The translations under genes were made by a program, and so were the position numbers. 64,000 bases of DNA from Euleptes europaea (lineage: Eukaryota; Chordata; Lepidosauria; Squamata; Sphaerodactylidae): assembly GCF_029931775.1 (NCBI RefSeq), contig NC_079324.1:60519268-60583267 (forward strand), in the 5' to 3' direction. Positions 53,601 to 62,639 of this stretch are shown in pieces (position 1 is the first letter of the stretch; the number at the start of each line of letters is the position of its first letter). A model generated the notes under the pieces. The model had not been told where the DNA came from. It worked only from the letters and a program-made list of their open reading frames with translations, and did no database searches.

Positions 53601-56600
53601 GGCTAGCCTGGGCCAAGTCAGGGCAGATCATAGAAAATGAAAAGAGGTGGTTTGCCAGCGCCTTCCTCTGCATAACAACCCTGGTATTCCTTGGTGGTCT
53701 CCCATCCAAGTACTAACCAGGGGTGTCCTTGCTGAGCTCCCGAGATCTGACGAGATCCAGCCAGCCTGGGCCATCCAAGTCAGGGCAGGACTCCTAATAC
53801 ATACTACTACTATTTTTTAGTGGTCACTCAGAAGAATGGTCAATCAGTGGGTTATAGATCAAATCAGGCCTGAACTGACCCTAGAAGCTAAAATGACTAA
53901 ACTGAGGCTGTCATACTTTGGTCACATTATGAGAAGACAAGAGTCACTGGAAAAGACAATCATGCTAGGAAAAGTTGAAGGCAGCAGAAAAAGAGGTAGA
54001 CCCAACAAAAGATGGATTGACTCAATAAAGGAAGCCACGGCCCTCAGTTTGCAAGACTTGAGCAAGGCTGTCAAAGACAGGACATATCTTTAATTCATAG
54101 GGTCGCCATGAGTTGGAAGCGACTTGACGGCACTTAACACACATGCGCACACACTCAGAAGGTATTTTTCATTTTGCAGAATGTCTCTTTCACCCTGTAT
54201 CCTGGGAAAGTGACCGCACTTGTGGGCCCTTCTGGCAGCGGGAAGAGTTCCTGCGTCAACATTCTGGAGAACTTCTACCCTCTTCAAGACGGGCAAGTCT
54301 TGCTGGACGGGCAGCCCATCCACATGTACGAGCACAAGTACCTGCACTCAGCGGTACGCGTTGTCGATGACAACATCCGAGCACCCGCTGCCCCTCTGGC
54401 ACAGCCATGCCAGCCTCACAATAATGGAGACGTTCCTAATGTGGCATTGGGTGCAAAATTTCATTTCCTGGGAATCTTCACGTGTAGTTTTTAGAGAGCT
54501 TTGGCTTGGAGCAGGGGGTGTTGAACTCATTTGTTATGTCACCAGATATGACACAGACATCACTTGGTTGGGCTGGGCCATACCTTGTCAGCCCAGATCG
54601 GGACTGGGGGGAGGCTGCCTCGTGGGCGGGATAAGAGCTCTCAAGGGGCTGGATCCGGCACACAGGCCTTATGTTTGACACTCCTGGTTTAGAGCAAAGC
54701 TTCTTAAACTGTGGGTCTTGGCCCCATATGGGGTTGCTTATCAACCGTAAAAGGTTTCTTTATGATTTATTATCAGTAAACATTTTATTTGTATACCTAT
54801 TTTATATACCTATATACCTGGGGTCATGTAAAAGTTTCTTGGGCAAAAAGGGGTTGGGAGTGGAAAAAGTTTAAGAAGCCCAGGTTTATAGCATTAGACT
54901 CTATTAGATTAGGGGAGGGGGTGTGGGTCAGTGGTAGAGCATCTGCTTGGCATGCAGAAGGTCCCAGGTTCAATCCCCAGCATCTCCGGTTAAAGGGACT
55001 AGGCGAGTAGGTGATGTGAATAGATCTCTGCCTGAGACCCTGGAGAGCTGCTGCAGGTCTGGGTAGACAACACTGACCTTGATGGAGCTTGATGGTCTGA
55101 TTCAGTAGAAGGCAGCTTCATGTGTTCATGTGACTAGGATGGGAGAGATGAGGGATCAAATACCTGTTGGGTTTCTACACTGGCTGTTTCCCTGACCCCC
55201 GCCCCACAGTGTCTATACAAAAATAAAATATATGCACACATGCTCTCCCTTTGTATATTGAGGGAGGATTTCAACAGGGACCCCAAGTGAGTAAGATGGC
55301 TGGAGATCCCAGGAGGGGCCGTGGCGTAATCTTTAACTGAAGGATCTCAGGCAGTAGATCCTGGGAAAGACCTTTCTGTGCCTGAGACCCTGGAGAGTGA
55401 CTGCCCATCTGAGGAGGCAGTACTGAAACAGATGGGGGCAGTGGTTTAACTCTGCATCTTCATACGTTCATATATTTTCAGGGTTGATTAATCCCTTCCC
55501 CAACCCCCCCCCCCCGCTTCATATCTTTCAACTTTGAATTTTGGAAGGCCTGCGGCTCAGTGACGGAGCACCTGCCTTGCATGTCAGAGCTTCCAAATTC
55601 AGTCCATGGCCTCTTCAGTTAAACGATCTCAGGGAACAGGTGATGGAGCCTGTCTGAGCCCCCGGACCTGTGCTGTCAGTCAGAGCAGGCGGTAATGAAC
55701 TGGACGGTCTGATGGAGTAAGGCAGCCTTGCCACAGAAGAAGAAGAAGAAGAAAAAGAGTTGGTTTCTCTACCTTTTAAGGAGACTCAAAGTGGCTTACA
55801 ATCCCTTTCTCTCCCCCTCCTACGCAACAGGCCCCTTGTGAGGTAGGTGAGGCTGAGAGAGTTTGAAGAGAACTGTGACTAGCCCAAAGTCACCCAGCAG
55901 GCTTCATGTGGAGGAGTAGGGAATCGAACCTGGTTCTCCAGATTAGAGTCCACCGGACTTAACCACTACACCAAGCTGGCTTTGACATTTTTTGACTCTT
56001 TGATCTGTTTTTTTTTAAGGCCAAGTTTCTAGCCTCAAATTGCTGCCAAGAGACATTTGAAATGCCTGCGGAAATCTGAGAAGCCAGAAGTGGAATGAAT
56101 AGGATTTCTAGGGCTTTGGTGGTTTAGTGCCCTAGATAATTCCTTCTGGGTAATGGGGAAGGCAGGAATCATGTAAAGTAAGCCAGACTTCAGATCTGAT
56201 CCAAGGAAACCCTTTCTTTGTCTGTTGGGTTTAAAGTTTGAAAGATCTGTGCAATGATTATGAAATTGGGATTGGTGGGAAAGTCCAGTGCGGCAGCTGT
56301 AATGCCAGTTGGCAAAAAAAGATCATAAAGGGCTGCGTTAAACAGAATATTATGTAAGTGATGCCAGTAGTTCTCTTGAGCCAGTGCAGTGTAGTGGTTA
56401 AGAGCGGTGGTTTGGAGTGGTGGACTCCGATCTGGAGAACTGGGTTTGATTCCCCGCTCCTCCACATGAGCAGTGGAGGCTAATCTGGTGAACTGGATTT
56501 GTTTCCCTATTCCTACACGCGAAGCCAGCTGGGTGTACTTGGGCTAGTCACAGCTCTGATAGAGCTCTCTCAGCCCCACCTACCTGACAGGGTGTCTGTT

Positions 56601-58752
56601 GTGGGGAGGGGAAGGGAAAGTGATTGTAAGCCGGTTTGATTCTGCCTTAAGTGGTAGAGAAAGTCAGCATATAAAAACCAACTCTTCTTTGAGCCAGCAT
56701 CGCTAGTCATTAAGTTGTGACTGTTCTGTGGATTCTCTCTATAGATCTCGTTGGTGAGCCAGGAGCCAGTGCTGTTTGCCCGGTCCATTGCAGAAAACAT
56801 CTCCTATGGCTTGGCATCTGTCCCTTACGAGTCGGTTGTTCAGGCTGCCCAGAAGGCCAATGCCCACGTATTTATTGTGGAATTGCAAGATGGCTACCAT
56901 ACAGGTACTGAAAAGTCTGCTTAATGTTTTCTCTTGATGTGACCGCAGCAGGCCCCTAGCCTCTGCCACTATCAAATTGGTGTATTTCCTGTGTGGCCAC
57001 CTCACTGAGGCATGAGGTAACGCCACTGAAAACCCTAGTCAGGAAAGTCAAGTCTTAAGAACATGAGAAAAGCCATGCTGGCTCAGACTAAGGTCCATCA
57101 AGTCCAGCAGTCTGTTCACACAGTGGCCAACCAGGTGCCTCTAGGAAGCCCACAAACAAGACGACTTCAGCAGCATTGTCCTGCCTGTGTTCCACAGCAC
57201 CTGATATAATAGGCATGCATCATGACCAGTATCTACTTTTACTAGTAGCCATGAGTAGCCCTCTCCTCCATGAACATGTCCACTCCCTCTTCAAGCCTTC
57301 CAAATTGGCATCCATCACCGCATCCTGGAGCAGAGAGTTCCACAATTTAACGATGTGTTGTGTGAAGAAATACTTCCTTTATCCGTTTTGAATCTCTCAA
57401 TCTCCAGCTTCAGCAGATGACCCCGCACTCCACTATTATGAGAGAGGGAGAAATCTTGTTGGTCTTTAGTGGACTCGAATCTAGCTGTTCCATAGATGGC
57501 TCTCCTAAGCGTCCCGATAGAGTTCATGGCAAAACTGGATTTTAAACTAGGGAGATCCCAATTCACAGCTCAGCTACCACCCGAGACCAGATTTGTTAAC
57601 GTTTCTTCTTTCCCTCGACTTAACAGAAGCTGGTGAAAAAGGAGCCCAGCTTTCCGGTGGCCAGAAGCAGAGAGTTGCTATTGCAAGAGCGTTGATCAGA
57701 AACCCACCGATCCTGATCCTGGACGAAGCCACGAGTGCCCTGGATGCAGAGAGTGAGCACGCGGTGAGCAGGAGCGTGGCTGGCGTGTTTTTGTTCTGAT
57801 ATGGGGTTAGGGCACCAGTGATACAGGTACAAGGAGTTGCCTTCCACTGAGACAAAGGTCATCTATGCACGGGTACTTGAACTCATGTTCACCCTCTGTC
57901 TGACTCGGTTGTTCCTTGGAGTTCTGCATGAGTTTTTCATCCATTAGAAATGACCTCGCTGCCAGCCCTCGCAATGTCCGGATCTTCCTGCTCCTCTGTT
58001 AACCCAACTCTTCCTTCTCCCCTGAACTTGGCCTGGATGAAATCTCCATGCAGAAGGCATGTGTTCCAAAGCACCTAATATAATAGGCATGCTCATAAGA
58101 ACATAAGAAAGGCCCTGCTAGATCAGACCAAGGCCCATCAAGTCCAGCAGTCTGTTCACACAGTGGCCAACCAGGGGCCTCTAGGAAGCCCACAAACAAG
58201 ACGACTGCAGCAGCATTGTCCTGCCTGCGTTCCACAGCACCTGATATAACAGGCATGCTCCTCTGATCCTGGAGAGAATTGGTATGCATCGTGGCTAGTA
58301 GCCATGGATAGCCCTCTCCTCCATGAACATGTCCACTCCCCGCTTAAAGCCTTCCAAGTTGGCAGCCATCCCCACATCCTGGGGCAGGGAGCTGGAAAAG
58401 TGAATAAAAAAACACTAGTGTTCACTTGTATTTTTTTTAACTCTCTTCCTCTTGATAGATTCAGCAGGCTATTTATGGAGATGTCCAGAACCACACAGTA
58501 CTGGTCATAGCCCACAGACTGAGCACTGTGGAGAAGGCACACAGTATCATTGTTCTCGACAAGGGCCGTGTGGTACAGCAAGGGACCCACAAGCAGCTGA
58601 TGGAAGAAGGGGGCCTTTATTACAAGCTGGTGCAGAGACAGATCCTGGGCCACGAAACTGGGACAGGGGACAGCTCTCAGCCGGACGGCGGCTTGGCTGA
58701 CATCCGGAGAGATTCTCCAAAGGCTGGACTGGCGGAGGAGTTCCGGATATAA
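41073..58752 (+). CDS. ABCB9: ABCB9 (TAP-like, TAPL), lysosomal peptide ABC half-transporter, 11 coding exons
   Basis: Exons 41073-41691, 42523-42637, 43398-43528, 45557-45762, 48250-48447, 49364-49492, 51358-51546, 54180-54353, 56745-56904, 57627-57763 and 58459-58752 join to 2352 nt (783 aa; human 766). The N-terminal TMD0 has four membrane segments (about residues 6-25, 50-70, 84-104, 121-141). The core membrane domain follows to about 450. The nucleotide-binding domain is complete: Walker A GPSGSGKS at 545-552, Q-loop SLVSQEP, signature LSGGQ at 649-653, Walker [13 protein letters not shown], and H-loop VIAHRLS with H705. Known: ABCB9 homodimers move peptides from cytosol into lysosomes, and TMD0 directs lysosomal targeting. 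Residue identity to human ABCB9 as I recall it is high throughout, so the call is firm. Introns are GT-AG except for one GC-AG. Confidence 0.97.
41789..42092 (+). repeat. CORE-SINE after ABCB9 coding exon 1
   Basis: Plus copy with an intact TTCTTCTTCTTC tail, 100 bp past the donor. Confidence 0.85.
42523..42637 (+). CDS. ABCB9: ABCB9 coding exon 2
   Basis: Codes [18 protein letters not shown] through AVLALG. Acceptor CCCAATAG, donor GGAAG|GTATCC, phase 2. Confidence 0.95.
42855..43325. repeat. CORE-SINE tail scrap and a full CORE-SINE
   Basis: 42855-42910 is a minus tail only. 43010-43325 is a plus copy ending about 75 bp before ABCB9 coding exon 3. Confidence 0.75.
43398..43528 (+). CDS. 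ABCB9: ABCB9 coding exon 3
   Basis: Codes [19 protein letters not shown] through FFDENLT. The acceptor CAATCAG at 43397 was chosen over a nearby GCCGCAG because it keeps the conserved SFAAGIRGG and the frame. Donor ACAG|GTGGGC. Confidence 0.94.
43795..44128 (+). repeat. CR1 LINE 3' end
   Basis: GACTAGATGGCCTGTATGGC then CCAACTCTATGATTCC, the classic CR1 3' terminus, preceded by decayed coding text. Confidence 0.75.
44818..45318. repeat. CORE-SINE fused to a 5'-truncated tRNA-Ala SINE
   Basis: 44818-45137 is a minus CORE-SINE. At its head end the text passes straight into GCATGCAGAAGGTCCCAGG of a plus SINE to 45318. The SINE promoter A-box is missing. Confidence 0.75.
45557..45762 (+). CDS. 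ABCB9: ABCB9 coding exon 4
   Basis: Codes [17 protein letters not shown] through LYGKYYK. Acceptor TCTTGCAG, donor AAG|GTTGGT. Confidence 0.96.
45930..46465 (-). repeat. Overlapping CORE-SINE copies
   Basis: 45930-46022 is tail only, 46037-46352 is full, and 46353-46465 is a body scrap. Probably insertion of one copy into another. Confidence 0.75.
46466..47650. other. ABCB9 intron sequence without recognised features
   Basis: Read on both strands; no exon, RNA gene or repeat of the families above was seen. The 142-aa minus ORF at 46596-47024 has no family signature. Confidence 0.4.
47653..47950 (+). repeat. CORE-SINE
   Basis: Plus copy from GTGAGCCAGCGTGGTGTAGT to CCAACTCTTCTTCTTT. Confidence 0.85.
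48250..48447 (+). CDS. ABCB9: ABCB9 coding exon 5
   Basis: Codes [19 protein letters not shown] through YYVWSSG. Acceptor CCATTCAG, donor GGG|GTAGGT. Confidence 0.96.
48768..48905 (+). mobile_element. GGGTAGCTGTGTTAGTCTG element, left half
   Basis: Runs to CAGCTCACTTCTTCAGATAC. The inverted right arm is missing. Confidence 0.6.
49364..49492 (+). CDS. ABCB9: ABCB9 coding exon 6 (followed by a GC donor)
   Basis: Codes [19 protein letters not shown] through GDCME. The donor reads GAG|GCAAGT, so the next intron is GC-AG. Confidence 0.94.
49800..50400 (+). repeat. CR1/L3-like LINE 3' ends, two overlapping copies
   Basis: 49800-50150 has coding text [20 protein letters not shown] and a 3' end. 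50155-50400 repeats the 3' UTR (GGCTACTAATCGAAATGAAT onward). Confidence 0.75.
50760..51200 (+). repeat. Older CR1-like LINE 3' end
   Basis: Decayed text with GGGATCCACGGACCCTTTGG and CTGATCCAGCGATCTGCTTG at the end. Stops about 150 bp before ABCB9 coding exon 7. Confidence 0.55.
51358..51546 (+). CDS. ABCB9: ABCB9 coding exon 7
   Basis: Codes [19 protein letters not shown] through RPATQVLQ, the linker into the nucleotide-binding domain. Acceptor TTTTGAAG, donor CAG|GTAAGC. Confidence 0.95.
51733..51940. mobile_element. GTTGCCA...TGGCAAC MITE
   Basis: Complete copy, AGGGTTGCCAACCTCCAG to AGAGCTGGCAACCCTAC. Confidence 0.7.
52700..53055 (+). repeat. CR1/L3-like LINE 3' end
   Basis: [20 protein letters not shown] coding scrap and 3' UTR. 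AACAAACTGTTGGACCTG is tandemly duplicated at 52980-53015. Confidence 0.75.
53205..53795 (-). repeat. 5S-rRNA-derived SINE, partly tandem, with a LINE piece inside
   Basis: Minus strand carries 5S rRNA internal promoter-like text (GGATGGGAGACCACC, GTTAGTACTTGGATGGGAGA). It occurs about three times, near 53325, 53550 and 53695. The distal end resembles the Bov-B 3' tail. An L3-like scrap at 53361-53445 interrupts it. Confidence 0.7.
53836..54150 (+). repeat. Bov-B (RTE) LINE 3' end next to ABCB9 coding exon 8
   Basis: [40 protein letters not shown] and [20 protein letters not shown] read in one frame, with a CGACTTGACGGCACTTAACA end. It stops 30 bp before exon 8. Confidence 0.88.
54180..54353 (+). 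CDS. ABCB9: ABCB9 coding exon 8 (Walker A)
   Basis: Codes [19 protein letters not shown] through KYLHSA, with the complete Walker A. Acceptor TTTTGCAG, donor GCG|GTACGC. Confidence 0.96.
54512..54883. mobile_element. Two hAT-like MITEs back to back
   Basis: 54512-54686 (CAGGGGGTGTTGAACTC / TTTGACACTCCTG) and 54695-54883 (CTTCTTAAACTGTGG / AAGTTTAAGAAGCCC). The 8-bp GTTTAGAG between them recurs as GTTTATAG at 54884 and, diverged, as GCTTGGAG at 54504. Confidence 0.7.
54905..55735 (+). repeat. One young and two old tRNA-Ala SINEs
   Basis: 54905-55135 is young. 55300-55480 and 55545-55735 keep GAGACCCTGGAGAG and CTGCGGCTCAGTGACGG but are diverged, showing a long-lived family. Confidence 0.65.
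55736..55985 (-). repeat. CORE-SINE with (GAA)n tail
   Basis: Minus copy. The A-rich GAA tail begins directly after the older SINE. Confidence 0.8.
56380..56695 (+). repeat. CORE-SINE upstream of ABCB9 coding exon 9
   Basis: Plus copy ending CCAACTCTTCTTT, 50 bp before the acceptor at 56744. Confidence 0.85.
56745..56904 (+). CDS. ABCB9: ABCB9 coding exon 9 (Q-loop)
   Basis: Codes [19 protein letters not shown] through LQDGYHT. Acceptor TCTATAG, donor ACAG|GTACTG, phase 1. Confidence 0.96.
57055..57440 (-). repeat. CR1/L3-like LINE 3' end
   Basis: Minus copy with the CCAAGGCCCATC-type start and GGAGTTCCACAATTTAACGA-type middle. Confidence 0.75.
57627..57763 (+). CDS. ABCB9: ABCB9 coding exon 10 (signature and Walker B)
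   Basis: Codes [19 protein letters not shown] through DAESEHA, with LSGGQ and LDEATSALD. Acceptor TTAACAG, donor GCG|GTGAGC. Confidence 0.96.
58085..58395 (-). repeat. CR1/L3-like LINE 3' end upstream of ABCB9 last exon
   Basis: Minus copy; ends about 60 bp before the last acceptor. Confidence 0.75.
58459..58752 (+). CDS. ABCB9: ABCB9 last coding exon (H-loop, stop)
   Basis: Codes [19 protein letters not shown] through GLAEEFRI and a TAA stop. The tail after QRQILGHE differs from mammals, as expected for this variable end. Acceptor CTTGATAG. Confidence 0.96.
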   Translation: MQQAIYGDVQNHTVLVIAHRLSTVEKAHSIIVLDKGRVVQQGTHKQLMEEGGLYYKLVQRQILGHETGTGDSSQPDGGLADIRRDSPKAGLAEEFRI

Positions 58753-60465
58753 TGTCATGACTCTGAAATTTGGGCTGGAAGGTCATGTTATTCACAAAAA
58801 AACTCAGGACTTTGGTGGGAATCCCACTGGAAGAGGAGTCCTCTTTAGCACAGGGTCTCTAGGAATTTTCCAGACAATGAGGTCTGTTTACAGTCTTAAG
58901 CGCTCAATTTCCTTGGGCACAGGACTCCCAGCAGGCATAGCTCTGCTGACCAGAAAGAGAACCAGCAGGTCAGCAATTCCCAAAGCAATCCATGAGTTCT
59001 CTTCTACTAATGCGTGTGCAAAACTTGCTGTTATTTGTAAAGAGGTGTGATTTTTAGGCGCATGCATCCCATGGAAAGAACAATGAACCTTTTGATGGAT
59101 TGTGTGGGCTGTTAAGAAAGTACTGGGGTTGAGCTGGGGCCTAAACCAGTAGTCACTTTGGGGGATCACTCTAGTGCCTGTAGACATCCTTTCTACTTCC
59201 ATGAATGTTCGGTTGCGCCTCAAGTACTTTTGGATACATCTAGCTTACACAACTTTACGTGGTGTGATAGCCACAGAGAGGATGCAAGTTCATTTATTTA
59301 AAAAAAAAAACAGAAGCCTTGAAAATTTTTGGATTGGGCATCCAGAATCACTATACCTTTCTGAAAAAACGTACGCTCAGTCACCCAATAGGCACTGCAA
59401 CAGAACTTCCATCCATTATGGCAGGGTTTTGGTAAAGAGAGGCCCCCGATGGATTTAATCCCTTGCTTGCAGTGATTACTTTGACACTAGCAAACCCCGG
59501 GGTAGATCCTCTTCCCACCAAGCATCTTTGCGTAGCCTTTTTTATTTCAGAGACAGGCGCTCTTAAAAAGAGAAGCGGCTTTTAATCGCAACTCGAACAG
59601 TTCAAAGCACGTGTGTTCCTTTTTTTTTTAATCATTGCTTATTGTTGGTTGAGAAGGGCCCCCTCACTCTCAGCCAGCAAGGCAATCCTAGTTTCCAAAA
59701 CTCAGTTTGCAAGGGTCACACAGGACTTTCTCTGTCTATCTCTCTTTTTAATGCCTAAAATCCAGGTGTGAGCTGTTAACAACTGAGATGGGAATGTCTC
59801 CTACACAAGCCCAGCATTAAAGAAGTGGGAGTTGCATAAGAGCACCCCCCCCCCCGTTTTCACCTGCAACTCCCTTTTACTTTCAGTGAGGTTTGCTCAG
59901 AAGATGACTTTCCGTTATGGTACAGATTCCAGCTAGTGATTCCAGATCACTGATGGGGGTCGGAGGAGTCCTCACTTGCTTTTATTTGACAATCAGGCCT
60001 CTGTTGCCTGAATTGCAGCCTTTAGTTAAGTTTGTTGTTTGTTGTGTTGTAGCAAAGTGGTGAGAGCATAGACCCATAATCTGGCTCTAGTTCCATTTTG
60101 TGCCACCGGATATGAACCTGTCTTCTTGTTTTCCGATAAATTATTGGGAGGAGCTCTCATGCAGCCATAAATATGCTTGAAAAAAAGAACCTACTAAACC
60201 CTAAACCATTAATTGAAAAGGGAGCTTTTTAAAAGAAAAAAAGATGCGTTCGTTCTCATCTCTCAAATTGCACTTGGATTTCAAATGACCTCAAGCACTT
60301 TAGCACCTAAGTCCTTTCTGGTATTTTTGATGCTGCTGGGTTTTTGGCAGCTTTTGTTGTTTGCAATATTTAAAAGAAGCGCACACATATATATATGTAT
60401 GTATATTCGGTTTAGTTATATTTTATGAACTCTTTACCGAATAAAAAGACTACCTCTGCCACTCA
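58753..60465 (+). other. ABCB9: ABCB9 3' UTR with AATAAA at 60440-60445
   Basis: About 1.7 kb after the stop with no recognisable interspersed repeat, in contrast to every flanking region. It ends close after AATAAA at 60440. The repeat-free stretch ending at the signal supports a constrained 3' UTR. The exact cleavage site is not visible. Confidence 0.65.
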
Positions 60466-60553
60466 GTTTTTGTATTGGGAGTCTGGGTTGATTGAACCAA
60501 TGAATTCTGACCGTGAAAGCCTTTGACAATATATTGATTTGTTTGTTTATTTG

Positions 60554-60812
60554 CCAGCGTAGTGTAGTAGTTAGGAGTGGTGGACTCTAATCTGGAAAAC
60601 CGGGTTCGATTCCCCACGCCTCCACAGGAAGCCAGCTGGCTGACCTTAGGCTAGTCACACAGTTCTCCCTGCTCTCTCTCTGCCCCACTTACCTCACAAG
60701 GTGCCTGTTGTGGGGAGAGGAAGGGAAGGTGATTGGAAGCCGCTTTGAGACTTCTTAAAAGGTAGAGAAAAAGCTGGGTATAAAAACCAACTTCTCCTCC
60801 TCCTCTAATTGC
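60554..60812 (+). repeat. CORE-SINE downstream of ABCB9
   Basis: GCCAGCGTAGTGTAGTAGTT to ACCAACTTCTCCTCCTCC. Preceded at 60495-60535 by a scrap of the palindromic family's unique tail. Confidence 0.8.
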
Positions 60813-60983
60813 CTTTGTTTCCAAAGGGTTTTTTTTTTTTTTAACTATTGCCTAAGTGCTATGGGGACCCGTGTTCTGGCGATATCACAATAAGTAGTAA
60901 TTTAGCGTGTCTGGACTTGAACTAGCTTTTCTCTGTGTTCAACCCTACCAGGATAAAGGTTTTTACTTAACTTGGTGAGGATA

Positions 60984-61174
60984 TTGGTTCTTGTAGGTTA
61001 TCCGGGCTGTGTGACCGTGGTCTTGGTATTTTCTTTCCTGACGTTTCGCCAGCAGATGCCTGCCACAGCTGCTGGCGAAACGTCAGGAAAGAAAATACCA
61101 AGACCACGGTCACACAGCCCAGATAACCTACAAGAACCAATGAACTCTGACAGTGAAAGCCTTCGACAATATTA
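60984..61174. mobile_element. Compact palindromic element, 9-bp duplication GTGAGGATA
   Basis: Two ~70-bp arms, almost perfect inverses, around ATGCCTGCCACAG, plus the one-sided tail GCCTTCGACAATATTA. Flanks GTGAGGATA at 60975-60983 and 61175-61183. Confidence 0.75.
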
Positions 61175-61849
61175 GTGAGGATAGTTCCAAATGTGCCTCA
61201 TTGATTGTGGACATAGTATCTGTCTTTGCTCCAAGATTTATTCATGCTCCATCCAAAGATCCGACATTATATGGTTAGCAGGAGTTAACGATTTTGTACA
61301 GGCAAACTAAATAGCACGTTCGCCCAGTAGCTTTTAGCAGGAAGCTTTTAGCAGGAAGAATGCAAATAGATTCTAAGGTGGTTTGAACAATCTGAATGAA
61401 TATAGCAACCTACTGCGGAAAGAGGTTAAGGAAATCCATAGATTAGACTTGCAAATTGCATTCCCTATGACCTTTCTAGTACAAGCAGACTATTGTGAAG
61501 GTGACTCATAGAACATGGATACGCCCAAGACCCATGTTGAAGTTAAAAGGATACAAGGTCAAGGGTGTGTGTGTATATGCATAGAGCACATGTGCAAATA
61601 ATTCATATGTCTCATCAGATCATTTCTATTTCGGGCAGGATAAATACCAATTCCGCCTAACTAGTGAAATGCCTGTCCTCATTATGAGTGGAGTGGGGTA
61701 AACGTAGAGGAAAGGAAGGGGTTGTTAATTTCCAAACTGCTGGGGGGGGGGTGCATGGTCACCCACACACAGAGGGAGCTCCAAACTAAACATGGTAACA
61801 GTTGACTGGGATTAGACTGCTATAATTCCTTACAAATTGTGGGGCTGGG

Positions 61850-62400
61850 TTAAGGTTGCCAACTCTGGGTTGGGAAATACCTGGAGATTTGGGGGTGGAG
61901 CCTGAGGGTAGGGTTTGGGGAGGGATTTCAGTGGGGTGTAATTGGGGTTGCCAGGTCCCTCTTTGCAGGTTTTTGGGGTGGAGCCTGAGGAGGGTGGGGT
62001 TTGGAGAGAGGAGGGACTTCAATACTATAAAGTCCAATTGCCAAAGTAGCCATTTTCTCCAGGTGAACTGATCTTTATCAGCTGGAGATCAGTTGTAACC
62101 AGAGGCGGATCTACTGTGAAACTAATGAAGCTTAAGCTTCAGGGCCCCCAATCCTGGAGCAACTTTTTTTAATGAGTGAATTTCTCAACAAAATCGATGG
62201 AATTTTTTAGTGATCGTATCATAAGCCAATGGGTTGAAGTACTTAATATTGACTTTAGAATATGCTCAAATACCCATATGGCCTGAAAATGTCCCTGTGG
62301 TCAAATTTCAAAATTTTCTCGGGGGCTCGAACCCCCAGCTGTAACGGCTCACTGAGCTCGCCAGAATCTACTCACAGCCTACATTTTGGCTGCTGGATCT
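61850..62400. mobile_element. GTTGCCA MITEs followed by an unidentified transposon-like scrap
   Basis: 61850-62100 holds two nested starts (GGTTGCCAACTCTGGG and GGGTTGCCAGGTCCC). 62100-62400 contains GAAGCTTAAGCTTCAGGGCC, a palindromic segment of unknown family. Confidence 0.45.
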
Positions 62401-62639
62401 TCAAATCCTTCGTTGGTGCATGGCTTAATAGTTCTGTAGTTTTATTTTGTCACTGTATGGCCCATTTTCAAGGACTCCACCCCACCCCCTGTTCTCCACC
62501 ATTTCGGCCTCAAGGTCCTTGCAAGGGTAGCAAGGCCCTTTGGACCTTGTTCTATAGTACCGAAATTATTCCATGTGGTTTTTTTCCGAGAACTGAGACT
62601 ACCCTGCTTAGATACCCAACCAGGAAGTCCTGCCTGAAA

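Noticed and set aside
53690-53795. Possible 5S rRNA gene
   Set aside because: Only part of 5S is present, it is joined to SINE text and it is diverged.
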